In this document: positions 6,408 through 8,404 of the stretch, in pieces
Position numbering within the stretch: the stretch's first letter is position 1
Layout of the letters: the number at the start of each line of letters is the position of its first letter
Assembly: GCA_031419835.1 (NCBI GenBank)
Contig: JANOLP010000298.1
Coordinates: 1-8,404, forward strand
Direction: 5' to 3'
DNA from: JALYOK01 sp031419835
GTDB lineage: Bacteria; Pseudomonadota; Gammaproteobacteria; Burkholderiales; JALYOK01
Length of the DNA stretch: 8,404 bases
Notes under the pieces: model-generated
The model's database searches: none
What the model saw: only the letters and a program-made list of their open reading frames with translations
What the model was told of the DNA's origin: nothing
Program-made: the position numbers and the translations under genes

Positions 6408-8336
6408 ATGGCAGCGAACAATAGCAAAGCCGAAGCCAGACGAGCCGAAGCCCGTAAAGCCGAAGCGAAGATGGAGGCCAAACCGGTCGACATCGAAACT
6501 CAACGACTCAGACTAAAAAACCTTATCGTGCTCGGCAAAGAGCGCGGGTTTTTGACCTACGCCGAGATTAACGATTCGTTGCCGGACGACATCGTCGACG
6601 CCGAGCAAATCGAAGGCGTGATCAGCATGATCAACGACATGGGCATTCAGGTCTTTGAAGAGGCGCCGGATGCGGAAGCCTTGCTGATGACCGACGCTGC
6701 TCCCGCCGTTGCCGACGAAGATGTCGTTGAAGAGGCCGAAGCCGCCCTAACCACCGTCGATTCGGAATTCGGTCGTACCACGGATCCCGTGCGCATGTAT
6801 ATGCGCGAGATGGGCACCGTCGAGTTACTCACTCGCGAAGGCGAGATCGAAATCGCCAAACGTATCGAAGATGGCTTGAAGCACATGATTCAAGCTATTT
6901 CCGCTTGCCCGACCACCATCGCCGAAATTCTTGATCTTGCCGATCGCATCGAGCGCGATGAAATTCGCGTCGATGAAGTCGTCGATGGTTTAATCGATCC
7001 GAACGAAGAAGAAGTGCTCGAAGCGGAATTCACGCCCGACGAAGAAGTCGAAGAGGAAGAGGAAGACGACGAGGAGCCGGATCCGGAAGAAGAGGCGCTG
7101 GCAAATGCGGCGGACCTTGAGCAGTTAAAACAAGATGCGTTAGAGCGTTTTAATGCCATTCGCCGTGCGTACAAGAAAATGCGCAAGGCGCTCACCGAAA
7201 AAGGCGCTCGCAGCCGCGCGTTCAAAGATCTACAAGAGCAGATTTCCGCCGAATTAATGCAGATTCGTTTTGGCGCGAAGATCGTCGACGCCCTGTGCAG
7301 TAGTTTGCGCGCGTTGGTCGAACAAGTGCGAGGCTACGAACGCCAGATTATGGAATTGTGCGTCAATTCCGCCGGCATGCCACGGGCTTATTTCATCAAA
7401 ACCTTCCCTGGTAACGAGACCAATCTTAAGTGGGTCATCGACGAAGGCGCGCAGCGCAAAACCTATAGTGGCGCGCTCGGTCGCTTTAAGCACGCCATTG
7501 TCGAGCAGCAACAGAATATTATCGACTTGCATAAAATGGTCGGCATTCCGATTAAAGAGCTAAAAGAAATCGGCCGCCAGATGTCCACGGGCGAGGCGCG
7601 TGCGCGCCGGGCGAAGCGCGAAATGATCGAGGCCAACCTGCGCTTAGTGATCTCTATCGCGAAAAAATATACCAATCGTGGCCTGCAATTCTTGGACCTG
7701 ATTCAAGAAGGGAACATTGGTTTGATGAAGGCCGTCGATAAATTCGAATATCGCCGTGGCTATAAGTTTTCAACCTACGCTACGTGGTGGATCCGTCAAG
7801 CGATCACGCGCTCCATCGCCGATCAAGCGCGTACCATTCGTATCCCCGTGCACATGATCGAAACCATCAACAAAATGAACCGCATCTCGCGGCAAATTTT
7901 GCAGGAGACCGGCCAAGAACCCGATCCGTCGGAACTGGCGAAAAAAATGGAAATGCCTGAGGAAAAAATACGCAAGATCCTCAAAATTTCTAAAGAGCCG
8001 ATCTCGATGGAAACCCCGATCGGCGACGACGACGATTCGCATTTAGGCGATTTCATCGAGGACTTATCGACCGTTGCGCCGCAAGATTCTGCGGTTTACG
8101 CGAGCCTGCGCGATGTCACCAAAGATATTCTCGACACGCTCACGCCGCGCGAAGCGAAAGTGCTACGCATGCGCTTCGGCATCGAGATGAATACTGACCA
8201 CACGTTGGAAGAAGTCGGCAAACAATTCGACGTTACCCGCGAACGCATTCGCCAAATCGAAGCGAAAGCGCTACGCAAATTGCGCCATCCGTCCCGCTCC
8301 GAACGGCTGCGCAGCTTCATCGACAACGAACAGTAA
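6408..8336 (+). CDS. rpoD: RNA polymerase primary sigma factor RpoD (sigma-70)
   Basis: 642 residues from ATG 6408 (E. coli 613). It directs RNA polymerase to housekeeping promoters. Order of parts: an Ala/Glu/Lys/Arg-rich extension (1-25); region 1.1 (about 29-95, LTYAEINDSLPDDIVD); region 1.2 (about 122-155, GRTTDPVRMYMREMGTVELL); a non-conserved region with an acidic run at 200-229; its helical part to about 390; regions 2.1-2.4 (about 396-480), including EANLRLVISIAKKYTNRG, GLQFLDLIQEGNIGLMKAVD, the -10 reading YKFSTYATWWIRQAITR, and IRIPVHM; region 3 (about 481-560, with the GDDDDSHLGDFI finger at 539-550); and region 4 (about 570-642) with the -35 reading helix EEVGKQFDVTRERIRQIEAK. A start at TTG 6330 or at Met22 (6471) is possible. 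ATG 6408 is preferred because it has the better-placed ribosome site. Confidence 0.97.
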   Translation: MAANNSKAEARRAEARKAEAKMEAKPVDIETQRLRLKNLIVLGKERGFLTYAEINDSLPDDIVDAEQIEGVISMINDMGIQVFEEAPDAEALLMTDAAPAVADEDVVEEAEAALTTVDSEFGRTTDPVRMYMREMGTVELLTREGEIEIAKRIEDGLKHMIQAISACPTTIAEILDLADRIERDEIRVDEVVDGLIDPNEEEVLEAEFTPDEEVEEEEEDDEEPDPEEEALANAADLEQLKQDALERFNAIRRAYKKMRKALTEKGARSRAFKDLQEQISAELMQIRFGAKIVDALCSSLRALVEQVRGYERQIMELCVNSAGMPRAYFIKTFPGNETNLKWVIDEGAQRKTYSGALGRFKHAIVEQQQNIIDLHKMVGIPIKELKEIGRQMSTGEARARRAKREMIEANLRLVISIAKKYTNRGLQFLDLIQEGNIGLMKAVDKFEYRRGYKFSTYATWWIRQAITRSIADQARTIRIPVHMIETINKMNRISRQILQETGQEPDPSELAKKMEMPEEKIRKILKISKEPISMETPIGDDDDSHLGDFIEDLSTVAPQDSAVYASLRDVTKDILDTLTPREAKVLRMRFGIEMNTDHTLEEVGKQFDVTRERIRQIEAKALRKLRHPSRSERLRSFIDNEQ

Positions 8337-8352
8337 ACCTTCCTCGAATTGT

Positions 8353-8378
8353 CGCGCGGTGAAACTCATCACCGCGCG
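8353..8378 (+). terminator. GC-rich hairpin after rpoD, no T-tract
   Basis: A perfect 10-base stem, CGCGCGGTGA (8353-8362) with TCACCGCGCG (8369-8378), closes a six-base loop 16 bases after the rpoD stop. The bases that follow (GCGACC) contain no T-run, so it is a weak intrinsic terminator at best. It may instead be an RNA stabiliser or processing signal just ahead of the tRNA. Confidence 0.45.
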
Positions 8379-8384
8379 GCGACC

Positions 8385-8404
8385 GGGTCTGTAGCTCAGT
8401 CGGT
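8385..8404 (+). tRNA. tRNA gene, first 20 bases only
   Basis: The last bases fit the 5' end of a tRNA: a seven-base acceptor strand GGGTCTG (8385-8391), T8 and A9, then GCTCAGTCGGT, the usual start of the D arm. The anticodon is beyond the right edge, so the identity is unknown. A gene for Ile or Met tRNA is my guess, since these often start this way and E. coli has a tRNA-Ile gene (ileX) behind rpoD. Confidence 0.8.

Noticed and set aside
7015..7095. Purine-rich GAA/GAG/GAC run within rpoD
   Set aside because: It encodes the acidic stretch usual in the non-conserved region of gammaproteobacterial sigma-70, so it is not an independent repeat element.

Overview
The window reads as chromosomal DNA of a gammaproteobacterium. 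The RpoD protein follows the Escherichia coli sigma-70 pattern closely from region 1.1 to region 4.2, dnaG and rpoD lie together as in the gammaproteobacterial macromolecular-synthesis operon, and a tRNA gene begins just behind rpoD. Base composition is moderate (slightly GC-rich by eye). I cannot name the genus from the sequence.

Left part (1-4353), all on the minus strand. From right to left it holds: a class V aminotransferase of the alanine/serine-glyoxylate type (3100-4353) followed by a clear intrinsic terminator; a glutathione S-transferase gene broken by a probable one-base deletion (2311-3023); two half-size chromate-transporter genes that overlap by four bases (1184-2301); a REP-like nested palindrome (1057-1128); and the first 323 residues of a KAP-family P-loop NTPase that runs off the left edge (1-969). 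The GST and the two chrA halves are nine and minus four bases apart and look like one transcription unit. The KAP gene is separated from them by 214 bases.

Middle (4354-4607). A 254-base divergent spacer separates the aminotransferase from dnaG. It holds a perfect TATAAT facing the aminotransferase, a second perfect TATAAT only six bases before the dnaG start codon, and two inverted repeats. There is no rpsU gene here, although rpsU usually precedes dnaG in gammaproteobacteria.

Right part (4608-8404), plus strand. dnaG (primase), an 81-base spacer with a possible internal promoter, rpoD (sigma-70 with an unusual Ala/Glu/Lys/Arg-rich N-terminal extension), a GC-rich hairpin without a T-tract, and the first 20 bases of a tRNA gene. 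DnaG primes replication and RpoD directs housekeeping transcription. The left genes are accessory or metabolic and have no evident functional tie to them.

I see no CRISPR array, insertion sequence, phage gene or clear new system. The least ordinary elements are the KAP NTPase with no membrane segment in its visible part, the nested palindrome, the frameshifted GST and the possibly leaderless dnaG start.
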